A stretch of 64,000 bases of DNA from Quadrisphaera granulorum (GTDB lineage: Bacteria > Actinomycetota > Actinomycetes > Actinomycetales > Quadrisphaeraceae). The position numbers and the translations under genes are program-made. The stretch is from positions 41,507-105,506 of the forward strand of contig NZ_QGDQ01000019.1 of NCBI RefSeq assembly GCF_003149145.1. The letters are read 5' to 3'. Shown piece after piece: positions 16,693-24,856 of this stretch. The first letter of the stretch is position 1; the number at the start of each line of letters is the position of its first letter. The notes under the pieces are model-generated. The model was not told where the DNA came from, did no database searches, and was given only the letters and a program-made list of their open reading frames with translations.

Positions 16693-18715
16693 GGACGACT
16701 CCCACTGTCTCGATCACCAGCTCAGGCCCAGAGACCTCGGAGTAGGACAGCACCGAGACGGCTGGAGCTGACATCGCGACCAGGCGGCGCAGCGGGGCTC
16801 GAAGCGCCGGCGCGCACACCAGGACGGGTGTGAATCCCGCATCCTCGGCCATACGGACCTTACGGGCCGCCTCCTCCACGACGGCCTCGACACGCCCTGG
16901 GTCCATCGAGATCTGGGCGCCGACCTCGGTGACCCGCAGGGACTCGACGAGCTGGTGCTCGAGCAGCGGGTCGAGGGTGAGCACGCGGAGCTTGCCGTCG
17001 CGGATGTGCGGGGCGGCCACGGCCGGGCCGAGAGCGGCGCGGGCCGCCTCGACGAGGGAGGCCTGGTCGGTGCCGACCTTGGCGCGCAGGGAGAGTCCCT
17101 CGTAGATGCGGGCCAGGTCGCGGACCGGAACGCCCTCCTCGAGCATCGCCTGGAGCACGCGCTGCACCTCACCGAGAGTGAGCAGGGAGGGCACCAGCTC
17201 GTCGACGACGGCGGCGTCGGTGGTCTTGAGGGAGTCCGTGAGGGACTTGACGTCCTCGCGGGAGAGCAGGCGGGCGGCGTTGGTGCGCACGATCTCCGCC
17301 AGGTGCGTCACGAGCACGGAGGCGCGGTCCACCACGGTGGCGCCGGTCATCTCCGCCTGGTGGCGCAGCTCCGCAGGAACCCACTTGCCGGCCAGTCCGA
17401 ACACCGGCTCGGTGGTCGAGGTGCCGGGCAGGCCCTCGAGGTGGTCGCCCAGGGCCAGCACCTTGCCGGCGGGCGCCAGGCCGGTGCCGACCTCGACGCC
17501 GGAGATGCGGACGGCGTAGGTGGACAGCGGCAGGTCGAGGGAGTCGCGGGTACGGACGGGCGGGAGCACGATGCCCAGCTCCAGGGCAATCTTGCGGCGC
17601 AGCGAGCGCACCCGGTCGAGCAGGTCGCCGCCGGAAGCCGCGTCGACGAGGTCCACGAGGTCGGGCGCCAGCACGATCTCCAGCGGGTCCACGCGCATCT
17701 GCTGCATGAGCTGCTCGGGGGTCTCGGGCGTCGGGGCGACCGGACCGGCGTCGACGTCCACGACCTTGTCCGTCGTCTCCGTGGCCGGGACACGCTGGGC
17801 GAGCAGCAGCAGGCCGGCGCCGAGCACGAGGAACGGGAGCTTGGGCAGGCCGGGGATGAGGGCGATGACGATGGCGCCGCCACCGGTAATGCGCAGTGCG
17901 GTGCGGTGGCGCAGCAGCTGGGCCGCGGCGTCCGTGCCCATGTCGCCCTGGGAGGTGGCACGGGTCACGATGAGGCCGGTGGCGACGGACATGAGCAGCG
18001 CCGGGATCTGGGTGACCAGACCATCGCCGACCGTCAGGAGGCTGTAACGGTGCAGCGCCTCGGCCGGGTCGAGGCCCTTCTGCACCATCCCGATGATGAA
18101 GCCGCCGATGAGGTTGATCAGGATGATGATGATGCCGGCGATCGCGTCGCCCTTGACGAACTTCGCACCACCGTCCATCGCACCGTAGAAGTCCGCCTCG
18201 GCGGTGACCTCGGCGCGGCGGGTGCGGGCGGTCTCTTCGTCGATGAGGCCGGCGTTGAGGTCGGCGTCGATGGCCATCTGCTTACCGGGCATCGCTTCGA
18301 GGGTGAACCGGGCGCCGACCTCGGCGACACGGCCCGCACCGTTGGTGATGACCAGGAACTGGATGACCACGAGGATCGTGAAGATCACCAGTCCGATGAC
18401 CAGCGACCCGCCGACGACGAAGTCACCGAAGGCGTGGATGACCTTGCCGGCCTCGCCGTCGCGCAGGATGAGGCGCGTGGAGGCCACGTTGAGGCCGAGC
18501 CGGAACAGGGTCGCCACCAGCAGCAACGACGGGAAGATCGAGAAGTCGAGCGGGCGCTTGACGTACATCGCCGTGAGCAGGATCAACAGCCCGGTCACGA
18601 TGTTGGTGGCGATGAGGAAGTCCAGCAGCTCCGACGGCAGCGGCACCACCAGCAGGAGGATGATGCCGACGACGCCTAGCGGCAGCGCCAGCGTGCTCAG
18701 GCGGCGGAAGTTCAC
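16667..18715 (-). CDS. flhA: Flagellar export gate protein FlhA
   Basis: At 682 residues it has the normal FlhA length. About eight membrane segments lie in residues 1-310, with the family signature in FTLEAMPGKQMAIDADLNAGLIDEETARTRR. A cytoplasmic domain (about 340-682) contains the linker and the substrate/chaperone-binding platform. FlhA drives flagellar protein export with FlhB, FliP, FliQ and FliR, using proton motive force. It starts at GTG 18715 after a 189-base gap that separates it from flhB. A weak FliA-type promoter motif and a palindrome lie in this gap, so flhA may start its own transcript with flhF, pilZ and csrA. Confidence 0.97.
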   Translation of the reverse strand: MNFRRLSTLALPLGVVGIILLLVVPLPSELLDFLIATNIVTGLLILLTAMYVKRPLDFSIFPSLLLVATLFRLGLNVASTRLILRDGEAGKVIHAFGDFVVGGSLVIGLVIFTILVVIQFLVITNGAGRVAEVGARFTLEAMPGKQMAIDADLNAGLIDEETARTRRAEVTAEADFYGAMDGGAKFVKGDAIAGIIIILINLIGGFIIGMVQKGLDPAEALHRYSLLTVGDGLVTQIPALLMSVATGLIVTRATSQGDMGTDAAAQLLRHRTALRITGGGAIVIALIPGLPKLPFLVLGAGLLLLAQRVPATETTDKVVDVDAGPVAPTPETPEQLMQQMRVDPLEIVLAPDLVDLVDAASGGDLLDRVRSLRRKIALELGIVLPPVRTRDSLDLPLSTYAVRISGVEVGTGLAPAGKVLALGDHLEGLPGTSTTEPVFGLAGKWVPAELRHQAEMTGATVVDRASVLVTHLAEIVRTNAARLLSREDVKSLTDSLKTTDAAVVDELVPSLLTLGEVQRVLQAMLEEGVPVRDLARIYEGLSLRAKVGTDQASLVEAARAALGPAVAAPHIRDGKLRVLTLDPLLEHQLVESLRVTEVGAQISMDPGRVEAVVEEAARKVRMAEDAGFTPVLVCAPALRAPLRRLVAMSAPAVSVLSYSEVSGPELVIETVGVVHGANAVAA

Positions 18716-18806
18716 GGTGAGTCGCTCCCTCGTTGTCGCGTCGACCCGTAGGTCGAGCGCGATCGGTGGCTGTCCGTGGCCCTGCGTCGCCGTCCTGGCT
18801 CGATGT

Positions 18807-18835
18807 GCATCGGCAGACCGCGCCGTTCACTTGAA
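18807..18835 (-). promoter_or_regulatory. Possible FliA-type promoter of flhA
   Basis: On the minus strand TTCA-N17-GCCGATGC lies about 90 bases upstream of flhA. The -10-like box matches those before flgB and fliM, but the -35 box has TTCA instead of CTCA. It overlaps the palindrome at 18823-18838. Confidence 0.45.
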
Positions 18836-18838
18836 CGG
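18823..18838. promoter_or_regulatory. Perfect palindrome in the flhB-flhA gap
   Basis: CCGTTCA (18823-18829) and TGAACGG (18832-18838) are exact inverted arms separated by 2 bases. Overlap with the -35 region of the candidate flhA promoter suggests an operator. The regulator is unknown. Confidence 0.4.
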
Positions 18839-18904
18839 AGCAGTGCCATCACCCCTGCGGGCTACTGGTGAAGCTGGTCAGACCCTTGAGAACCGTCAGA
18901 CGGC

Positions 18905-20011
18905 TCAGACGGGAACGGGCAGCGCGTTCGTCACGGGACTGGTGTGCACGCCCTTGACGCTCCCCCGCTGCCGCAGGGCCATGACGAAGGCGAGCACCTG
19001 CGCCACCGCGACGTACAGGTGCGGCGGCACCTCCTGGTCGACCTCGCAGGCCGAGTGCAGCGCACGGGCCAGCGGGATGTCGGCGACCATCGGCACGCCG
19101 TGCTCGGCGGCCTTCTCGCGGATCTTCGCTGCGACGAACCCGGCACCCTTGGCGACGACGCGGGGCGCACCGCGCTCGGCGTCGTACCGAAGCGCCACGG
19201 CGACGTGCGTCGGGTTGACCATGACGACGTCCGCCGTCGCGACGTCGGCCATCATGCGGTTGCGGCTCATCTGCCGCTGCTTGGCGCGGATGGTCCCCTT
19301 GATGAGCGGGTTGCCCTCGGAGGACTTCATCTCGTCCTTGACCTCCTGCCGCGTCATCCGCAGCTCCTTGAGGTTCTTCCGCTTGGCGACGGCGTAGTCG
19401 ACCACCGCAAGCACGAGACCGGCGATGACGGCGGTGCGGATGAGCGAGACGGCACTCCCCTGCACGGTGCTGAGGATGTTGGCCAGCGGCATCATGTCCG
19501 AGGTCAGGAGCACCGGGAGCACAGCCTTGATGCTCATCCAGAGCACGGTGCCGATGACCACGGTCTTCAGCAGCGACTTGGCCATCTGCCACAGCTGCTG
19601 CGGGCTGACCATCTGCTTGATGCCCTTGATGACGTCGAGCCGCTTCCAGTTGGGCTTGGCCGCCTGGGTGGCCAGGTGCATGCCGCCCTGGGCGGCGCCG
19701 GACGCGATCGCGATGATCACCGTGACGACGGCGAGCGGCGCCAGCATGGGCACGATCGCCCCGCCGGCCAGCGCGAGAGCCTGCATGACTCGGGCCGGCT
19801 CCGGGTCGGCGGCCACGGTGTCGAGCAGACCGAACAGCGGCATGAGGTGCTCGCGCCCCGCGGACAGCGCCATCGGCACCGTCATGACGGCTCCGGCGAG
19901 GCCCAGCCACGCGCCGAGGTCCGGGGTCTTGGCCGACTGACCCTTCTTGCGGGCTTCGGCGAGCCGTTTGCCAGTCGGAGCTTCGGTCTTCTCCTGTCCC
20001 CCCTCGCTCAC
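18905..20011 (-). CDS. flhB: Flagellar export switch protein FlhB
   Basis: The 368-residue protein has four membrane segments (about 33-205) and a cytoplasmic domain with the autocleavage motif NPTH at 266-269, followed by VAVALRYD. Cleavage there switches export from hook to filament substrates. Other family marks are EKTEAPTGKRLAEARKKGQ at the N-terminus and the C-terminal ADIPLARALHSACEVDQEVPPHLYVAVAQVLAFV. The GTG start overlaps fliR by 4 bases. It ends before the 189-base gap in front of flhA. Confidence 0.97.
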   Translation of the reverse strand: MSEGGQEKTEAPTGKRLAEARKKGQSAKTPDLGAWLGLAGAVMTVPMALSAGREHLMPLFGLLDTVAADPEPARVMQALALAGGAIVPMLAPLAVVTVIIAIASGAAQGGMHLATQAAKPNWKRLDVIKGIKQMVSPQQLWQMAKSLLKTVVIGTVLWMSIKAVLPVLLTSDMMPLANILSTVQGSAVSLIRTAVIAGLVLAVVDYAVAKRKNLKELRMTRQEVKDEMKSSEGNPLIKGTIRAKQRQMSRNRMMADVATADVVMVNPTHVAVALRYDAERGAPRVVAKGAGFVAAKIREKAAEHGVPMVADIPLARALHSACEVDQEVPPHLYVAVAQVLAFVMALRQRGSVKGVHTSPVTNALPVPV

Positions 20012-20811
20012 GGCTCACCCCCCTCGGAGGTTGCGGCAGTGGCAGATGCGCTGAGCACCTGCTGCTGCTGGGTCGCGGCGCTCTCGGTGAGAGAGCGGGA
20101 GATCGAGGGGAGCATCGCGACGGCCAGCGCGGCCACGCTCAGGGTGACGAACACCTTCAGCGGGAAGCCGAGCGAGAACGCCTGCAGCGACGGGGCGGCG
20201 CGCGTGAGCAGGCCCAGCCCGACGTCGGTGAGGAAGAGGATGGCGATGAGCGGCCCGGCGATCTGCAGCGCGGCGACCACCACCTGGCCGGTGCCGTCGG
20301 TGACCACGCGGGAGAGCACCTCGAGCGAGAGCGGCTCGGACAGGCCCAGCACCCGGAAGCTGCTGGTGATGCCGTGCAGGAGGATGAGGTGGCCGTTGCT
20401 CGCGAACAGCAGCGTCATCGCGATCAGCTGGTAGGTACGGCCGAAGACTGCCGCTCCCGACTGCATCTGCGGGTCGAACGCCTGGGTGAGCTGGAAGCCG
20501 CCGAACAGGTCGATGAGGTTGCCAGCCGTCTGCACCGCCGCGAAGACGAGGTAGCAGACGAATCCCAGGGCCGCTCCGATGAGCACCTGCCACACCGCCG
20601 AGGAGACGAGGGCGTCGGTGTCCAGGGAGAGGGTGGAGAAGTCCTGCGTGCCTCCGACGGCCAGGGTCAGGGCGAAGCCGATGAGGGCCTTCACCCGGGC
20701 CGGTATGGCGCGGTGGGCGAACGGCGGGGCGATCACGAGCCACGCGGTGATGCGGAGCATCACCAGCAGGTAGCCCACGATGATCTGCATCGAGACGTCC
20801 GGCATGGTCAT
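20008..20811 (-). CDS. fliR: Flagellar export gate protein FliR
   Basis: The 267-residue protein has about six hydrophobic segments, the normal size and topology of FliR. Recognisable stretches are VKALIGFALTLAV, GNLIDLFGGFQLTQAFDPQMQSGAAVFGRTYQLIAM and LFLTDVGLGLLTRAAPSLQAFSLGFPLKVFVTL. FliR completes the FliP5-Q4-R1 export pore. The ATG at 20811 lies 13 bases after fliQ, and the stop overlaps flhB by 4 bases. Confidence 0.96.
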   Translation of the reverse strand: MTMPDVSMQIIVGYLLVMLRITAWLVIAPPFAHRAIPARVKALIGFALTLAVGGTQDFSTLSLDTDALVSSAVWQVLIGAALGFVCYLVFAAVQTAGNLIDLFGGFQLTQAFDPQMQSGAAVFGRTYQLIAMTLLFASNGHLILLHGITSSFRVLGLSEPLSLEVLSRVVTDGTGQVVVAALQIAGPLIAILFLTDVGLGLLTRAAPSLQAFSLGFPLKVFVTLSVAALAVAMLPSISRSLTESAATQQQQVLSASATAATSEGGEP

Positions 20812-20824
20812 GGCGGTCCGGCCC

Positions 20825-21097
20825 TCAGCCCAGTGCGAGGAGGTCGGGGATCCTGTCGAACAGGCCGGTGGTGAAGCCGGTGATCTCCGCGAGCATCCAG
20901 TGCCCGGTGATGAGCAGCACCACCCCGACGCCCACGGCCTTGGGCACGAAGCTGAGCGTGGGCTCCTGGATCTGCGTGACGGACTGGAAGAGGGAGATCG
21001 CGAACCCGATGACCAGGGCCGTCACGAGGAACGGCGCGGAGAGCTTGGCGCAGATCAGCATGGCCTGCACGGCGATGTCCATGATTGCGGAGTCCAT
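20825..21097 (-). CDS. fliQ: Flagellar export gate protein FliQ
   Basis: The 90-residue protein has two membrane helices with the FliQ pattern (LICAKLSAPFLVTALVIGFAISLFQSVTQIQEPTLSFVPKAVGVGVVLLITGHWML). This is the normal FliQ length. The ATG at 21097 lies 2 bases after the fliP stop; a longer open frame extends upstream through fliP out of frame and is not the gene. FliQ forms part of the export pore with FliP and FliR. Confidence 0.96.
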   Translation of the reverse strand: MDSAIMDIAVQAMLICAKLSAPFLVTALVIGFAISLFQSVTQIQEPTLSFVPKAVGVGVVLLITGHWMLAEITGFTTGLFDRIPDLLALG

Positions 21098-21099
21098 GA

Positions 21100-22056
21100 T
21101 TACGCGTAGCTCCCCACCAGGGCCGTGACGATGAGGCCCCATCCGTTGACGAGCACGAAGAGCAGCAGCTTGAAGGGCAGCGACACGGTGACCGGCGGGA
21201 GCATCATCATGCCCATCGCCATCAGCGCGCCGGAGACGACGACGTCGATGACGAGGAACGGCACGAGGATGACGAAGCCGATGATGAACGCCGCCCGCAG
21301 CTCGGAGAGCACGAACGCGGGGATCAGCGTCAGCAGCGGCACGTCGGCCGGGTTGGCCGGGTTGGGCCGGTCGGCAGCGCGGGTGATGAGCGCCAGGTCC
21401 TCGCCGCGGGTCTGGGCGAGCATGAAGGTCCGTAGGGGCTCCACACCGAGGTGGTAGGCCGTCGTCTGATCCATGGTGCCCGCCAGGAACGGCTGAACAG
21501 CCACCTGGTTGATGTCGTTGATGACCGGCGCCATGACGAACAGCGACAGGAACAGCGCCAGACCGGCGAGCACCTGGTTGGGCGGCACCGTCATGAGGCC
21601 GAGGGCGTTGCGGGTGATGCTCAGCACCACGATGATCTTGGTGAAGGCCGTGCACATGAGCAGCAGGGCCGGCGCCGCCGAGAGCAGCGTGATCACGATG
21701 ATCATCGTGATGGTCGAGCTGGGCTTGCCGTCGACGCCGTTGATGTTCACCGACACCGCCGGGTCGGTGGGAGCGCCGGGCGCCACCGGGGCTGCCGGGG
21801 CGGTCACCCCGGCGACGAGCTCCACGGGCGGCAGCTGGACCACGGGTCCCTCAGAGCTGACCGAGGAGCTGCTGGACGAGCTGCTCGTTGCCGGGCTGGC
21901 GGCGGCCGAGGGGGCCGAGACCAGCGAGGCGGCGCCAGCACCGAGCACGGCGAGCACGAGGGCGATCAGGACGACGGCGGAGCGGGTGCGGGCAGGGCGG
22001 GTCGCCCGCTGCGCGGCGGCGAGGAGCCGGCGCAGCGGGGAGGTGCTGGAGGTCAT
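21100..22056 (-). CDS. fliP: Flagellar export gate protein FliP with extended N-terminus
   Basis: The 318-residue protein carries the FliP core from about residue 110 (SSTITMIIVITLLSAAPALLLMCTAFTKIIVVLSITRNALG, PPNQVLAGLALFLSLFVMAPV, ELRAAFIIGFVILVPFLVIDVVVSGALMAMGMMMLPP). Ahead of it is a signal-peptide-like hydrophobic segment (about 25-50) and a low-complexity Ser/Ala/Pro region containing eight consecutive serines. FliP normally has about 250 residues, so the periplasm-side extension is unusual. The ATG overlaps the fliO stop by 4 bases. FliP is the main ring component of the export pore. Confidence 0.96.
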   Translation of the reverse strand: MTSSTSPLRRLLAAAQRATRPARTRSAVVLIALVLAVLGAGAASLVSAPSAAASPATSSSSSSSSVSSEGPVVQLPPVELVAGVTAPAAPVAPGAPTDPAVSVNINGVDGKPSSTITMIIVITLLSAAPALLLMCTAFTKIIVVLSITRNALGLMTVPPNQVLAGLALFLSLFVMAPVINDINQVAVQPFLAGTMDQTTAYHLGVEPLRTFMLAQTRGEDLALITRAADRPNPANPADVPLLTLIPAFVLSELRAAFIIGFVILVPFLVIDVVVSGALMAMGMMMLPPVTVSLPFKLLLFVLVNGWGLIVTALVGSYA

Positions 22057-22553
22057 CTCCTCGTCGTCCTCTCACGGATCACGTCGAGCGCCTGAGTCCA
22101 GGTCGCGGGAGACAGAGCGGTGCCGGCCAGCAGGGAGGAGCTGGTCTTGCGGGATCCTGCGGTGGTGCTGGCGACGACGCGGCGGCGTCCCCAGAGGGAC
22201 TCCCCCACAGCCGATGCACCGGCGAGGGCGTCGCCGTCGTCCTCGCCCCCCAGGCGGGGGGCGGGGACGGCGTCGGCGATGCGGACGGGCTCGCTCACCG
22301 CGGACAGCGGCGTGCGGGCCAGGAGCTGCACGGACTGCTCGGTGACCCCGAGCACGAGGGCCTCGTCGCCGACCCGCAGCACGGTGACGCCGCTGGAGCG
22401 GCCGAGCGACTGGCGCCCCACCACTGCGAAGCGGCCGGAGTCCAGGCCGGCGCCTGCGCCGCGACGGCGCATCGTCCGGTACAGGAGCCACATGATGCAG
22501 AGCACTGCGGCCAGGGAGGCGGCGACACGCAGCGCGGTGACGGCGAGGTCCAC
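22053..22553 (-). CDS. fliO: Flagellar biosynthesis protein FliO
   Basis: The 166-residue protein has one N-terminal membrane segment (about 5-25), then RTMRRRGAG and a soluble domain with RFAVVGRQSLGRSSGVTVLRVGDEALVLGVTEQSVQLL, the FliO pattern. FliO helps assemble the FliP ring. The GTG start follows the fliN stop by 2 bases, and the stop overlaps fliP by 4. The C-terminal 60 residues are poorly conserved and Ser/Thr-rich. Confidence 0.9.
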   Translation of the reverse strand: MDLAVTALRVAASLAAVLCIMWLLYRTMRRRGAGAGLDSGRFAVVGRQSLGRSSGVTVLRVGDEALVLGVTEQSVQLLARTPLSAVSEPVRIADAVPAPRLGGEDDGDALAGASAVGESLWGRRRVVASTTAGSRKTSSSLLAGTALSPATWTQALDVIRERTTRR

Positions 22554-22555
22554 GA

Positions 22556-23314
22556 TCAGCCCTCGGCGCCGGGCTGGATGATCTCGGTGATGCGCAGGCC
22601 GTAGTCCTCGTCGACGACGACGACCTCGCCACGGGCCAGCAGGCGACCGTTGACCATGAGGTCGGCGGGGGCGCCGGCGGCGCGGTCCAGCTCGATGACC
22701 GAGCCGGGGGTGAGGGCGAGCAGCTCCTTGACCGACATGCGGGTGCGGCCGAGCTCGACGGTCAGCACCATCTCGACGTCACGCAGGAGGTGCATCCCAC
22801 TGCCGGAGCGCTGCGTCGGCAGGCTGGCGGCCAGCGGCGAGGCGGTGGCGGTGGGAGCGCTCGGCGAGGTCGAGGAGACCGAGAGACCGAGCCACGCGAC
22901 GACGTCGCCGCCCTCGCCGCCGACGAGCGGCGCCCAGACGACACCGGTCTCGGCGCCGCGCGCCACGGCGTCCGCGGCATCGAGGATCTCAGCGGGGGCC
23001 GAGACGGCCGGGCCCAGGGCGGCGACCGCAGCGTCCAGCGCGGGGGCGAGCGCCTCGGCGAGGGAGAGCGGGCCACCCTCGGCGGAGGCCAGCGCCTCCT
23101 GCAGGCCGCCGTCGACGATGACCGTCACGACACCCGAGGTACCCCCGGTGAAGGGGACCACGACGGCGGTGCCGGTGGCGTCAGCAGCCGGAGCGAGCGA
23201 CCCGTCGGTGGGGCCGAGCACCAGCGGGGTCGGGGAGGGCAGCAGGCCAGCGGCGGCGTTCGCCGCAGCGGTGAGCTGCTCGAGGGAGGCGGGGGTGAAG
23301 GTTGCGGTGCTCAT
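22556..23314 (-). CDS. fliN: Flagellar motor switch protein FliN (long form)
   Basis: The last 80 residues of this 252-residue protein form the SpoA/FliN domain (LLRDVEMVLTVELGRTRMSVKELLALTPGSVIELDRAAGAPADLMVNGRLLARGEVVVVDEDYGLRITEI). The first 170 are Ala/Gly-rich with a CheC/FliY-like flavour (FTGGTSGVVTVIVD, EILDAADAVARG) but lack clear phosphatase motifs. It is a C-ring component with FliM and FliG. The ATG overlaps the fliM stop by 4 bases. Annotation as FliY would be an alternative because of the long N-terminus. Confidence 0.92.
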   Translation of the reverse strand: MSTATFTPASLEQLTAAANAAAGLLPSPTPLVLGPTDGSLAPAADATGTAVVVPFTGGTSGVVTVIVDGGLQEALASAEGGPLSLAEALAPALDAAVAALGPAVSAPAEILDAADAVARGAETGVVWAPLVGGEGGDVVAWLGLSVSSTSPSAPTATASPLAASLPTQRSGSGMHLLRDVEMVLTVELGRTRMSVKELLALTPGSVIELDRAAGAPADLMVNGRLLARGEVVVVDEDYGLRITEIIQPGAEG

Positions 23315-24252
23315 CGGTCGTTCTCCTCATCCGGGCTCACCACGAGGCAGGCCAGTCGGTTGCCGCTCGCGCCGGCCACGGCACGAGCGAGGACGATGTC
23401 GTGGGTGACGACGTCCAGCGGGCGGGCGGTGGGGTGCGGGATCCGCACGACGTCACCGACCTCCAGGGCCAGGACGTCACTGGGGCGCATGACGACGGGG
23501 ATCATGCGAGCGGAAACGTCGACGGGAAGCTCGGGCACCGTGGTGCCCAGCGTCTGCGCAGCCTCGGCACGCACACGCTGCTCGTCCTCGGAGCCGGCGG
23601 CGTCACCGCTGGCCTGGTGAAGGCGCGCCATGAGCGGGCCCATCGGCAGCATCATCGTGGCCTCGGAGGGCTCGCCCTCTTCGACGAGGGTGATGCTGAA
23701 GGTCGCCACGAGGACGACGTCGGCAGCAGCGGCCAGCTGCAGGAACTGCGCGCTGGTCTCGAGGGTGCCGGGCACCGGCTTCATGGGCGCCGTGGTGGCG
23801 AAGGCGTAGGCCAGCTCCGCGAGGGTGCGGGTGATGAGATCGCCGAAGAGACGGCGCTCGATCTCGGTGGGCTCGCGCTCCTCGGTGGTGACCACGGAGC
23901 CGTGGCCGCCCAGGAGGAAGTCGAGGCTGGCGAACGCCGTCTCGGCGCTGAGCTGGAACAGCCCGGCTGGGCCTCCAGCGTCAGGCCGGAACGTGAAGAA
24001 GGCGCCGTAGCCGGGCAGCGAACGAACGTACTCGTCGTAGCTGCGGGCGGAAACGCCGGTGAGCGTCACCTGGCTGGTCTGACGCAGCCGGGTGAGCAGG
24101 AGAGTGGACCACTGGCGCGCGAAGGTCTCGAACGCCATTTCCAGGGCTCGAGTGTGCTCGCGGGCGAGCGTCGTGGGTCGTCGGAAATCGTAGGGCGTGA
24201 CGACGCCACGCCGGCGCTTCCGGCCGGTCGGTGCGGGGGTCTCGACGGTCAC
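23311..24252 (-). CDS. fliM: Flagellar motor switch protein FliM
   Basis: The 313-residue protein shows PYDFRRPTTLAREHTRALEMAFETFARQWSTLLLTRLRQTSQVTL, the start of the FliM middle domain, and LFGDLITRTLAELAYAF. The C-terminal SpoA domain ends with MRPSDVLALEVGDVVRIPHPTARPLDVVTHDIVLARAVAGASGNRLACLV. The short N-terminus lacks a clear CheY-binding EIDALL motif. A FliA-type promoter ends 7 bases before the GTG start, so the message is probably leaderless. It starts a fliM-fliN-fliO-fliP-fliQ-fliR-flhB unit. Confidence 0.95.
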   Translation of the reverse strand: MTVETPAPTGRKRRRGVVTPYDFRRPTTLAREHTRALEMAFETFARQWSTLLLTRLRQTSQVTLTGVSARSYDEYVRSLPGYGAFFTFRPDAGGPAGLFQLSAETAFASLDFLLGGHGSVVTTEEREPTEIERRLFGDLITRTLAELAYAFATTAPMKPVPGTLETSAQFLQLAAAADVVLVATFSITLVEEGEPSEATMMLPMGPLMARLHQASGDAAGSEDEQRVRAEAAQTLGTTVPELPVDVSARMIPVVMRPSDVLALEVGDVVRIPHPTARPLDVVTHDIVLARAVAGASGNRLACLVVSPDEENDR

Positions 24253-24259
24253 AGCCCAG

Positions 24260-24288
24260 TCATCGGCAGAACGGGTGAAGAGGTTGAG
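24260..24288 (-). promoter_or_regulatory. FliA-type promoter of fliM (leaderless)
   Basis: The minus strand reads CTCA-N17-GCCGATGA. The -10 box ends at 24260 and the GTG start is at 24252, so transcription would begin at or next to the start codon. The same layout precedes three other genes in the window. Confidence 0.75.
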
Positions 24289-24317
24289 CCGATCGGGTGG
24301 ATCAGCTCATCTCTTCT

Positions 24318-24372
24318 CCGTGATCATGGGAGTCCGCCACCCGGCAGGGGTGGCGGACGCCCATGATCACGG
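24318..24372. repeat. Intergenic palindrome with CCGTGATCATGG ends, fliL-fliM gap
   Basis: Two 25-base arms (24318-24342 and 24348-24372) pair with one A/G mismatch around a 5-base loop (GGCAG). The outer ends are CCGTGATCATGG and its complement, shared with the palindrome at 27065-27120 and a solo copy at 14375. It lies immediately after fliL and may terminate the upstream transcript before the fliM promoter. Confidence 0.75.
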
Positions 24373-24382
24373 ATTGGAGGGG

Positions 24383-24856
24383 TCACTGCATGACGTACTG
24401 GGTGAAGTAGACGTCCATGACCTTGTCCTCGTACTTCTTCTCGATCTTCTCGCTGAGCTCCTTCTTGACAGCCTCGCGAGAGGTCGGGTCAGACAGCTCC
24501 GCCATCGACTTGCCGCTGTAGAGCTCGATGGCCGTGTCGAGGGCCTGGCTGCCGTCGACGTTCTCCGTGACCTCGGCGGTCTGCTGCAGGGCCAGACCCA
24601 GCTTGAGGTAGTGGCCTTCGGCGAGGTTGATGCTGATGGGATCGATGCTGACCACGGCGCCGGCCACAGGCTTCGGCTTCTCTACCGGAGCTGCCTCGGC
24701 GGGGGCGCCCTTCATGAAGAGGAAGTAGTACCCGCCGCCGGCGAGGGCCAGAGCGGCCACCCCGATGATGAGGAACAGCTTCTTCTTGCCCTTCTTGGCG
24801 CCCGCCTCGTCGGTTGCGTCGCCCTTGGCGGGCGTCGCGGTCCTGGCCTCAGCCAT
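24383..24856 (-). CDS. fliL: Flagellar stator-associated protein FliL
   Basis: The 157-residue protein has a Lys-rich cytoplasmic start, one membrane helix (about 27-46) and the FliL periplasmic domain (SIDPISINLAEGHYLKLGLALQQTAEV, ALDTAIELYSGKSMAELSDPTSREAVKKELSEKI, VMDVYFTQYVMQ). FliL surrounds or supports the MotAB stator. The ATG at 24856 gives the usual FliL length and overlaps the motB stop by 8 bases. The palindrome at 24318 follows closely and probably ends this transcript. Confidence 0.94.
   Translation of the reverse strand: MAEARTATPAKGDATDEAGAKKGKKKLFLIIGVAALALAGGGYYFLFMKGAPAEAAPVEKPKPVAGAVVSIDPISINLAEGHYLKLGLALQQTAEVTENVDGSQALDTAIELYSGKSMAELSDPTSREAVKKELSEKIEKKYEDKVMDVYFTQYVMQ

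Noticed and set aside
16955..18679. Long plus-strand frame opposite flhA
   Set aside because: It is a shadow of flhA on the opposite strand, with His/Asp/Gly-rich composition and no domain.
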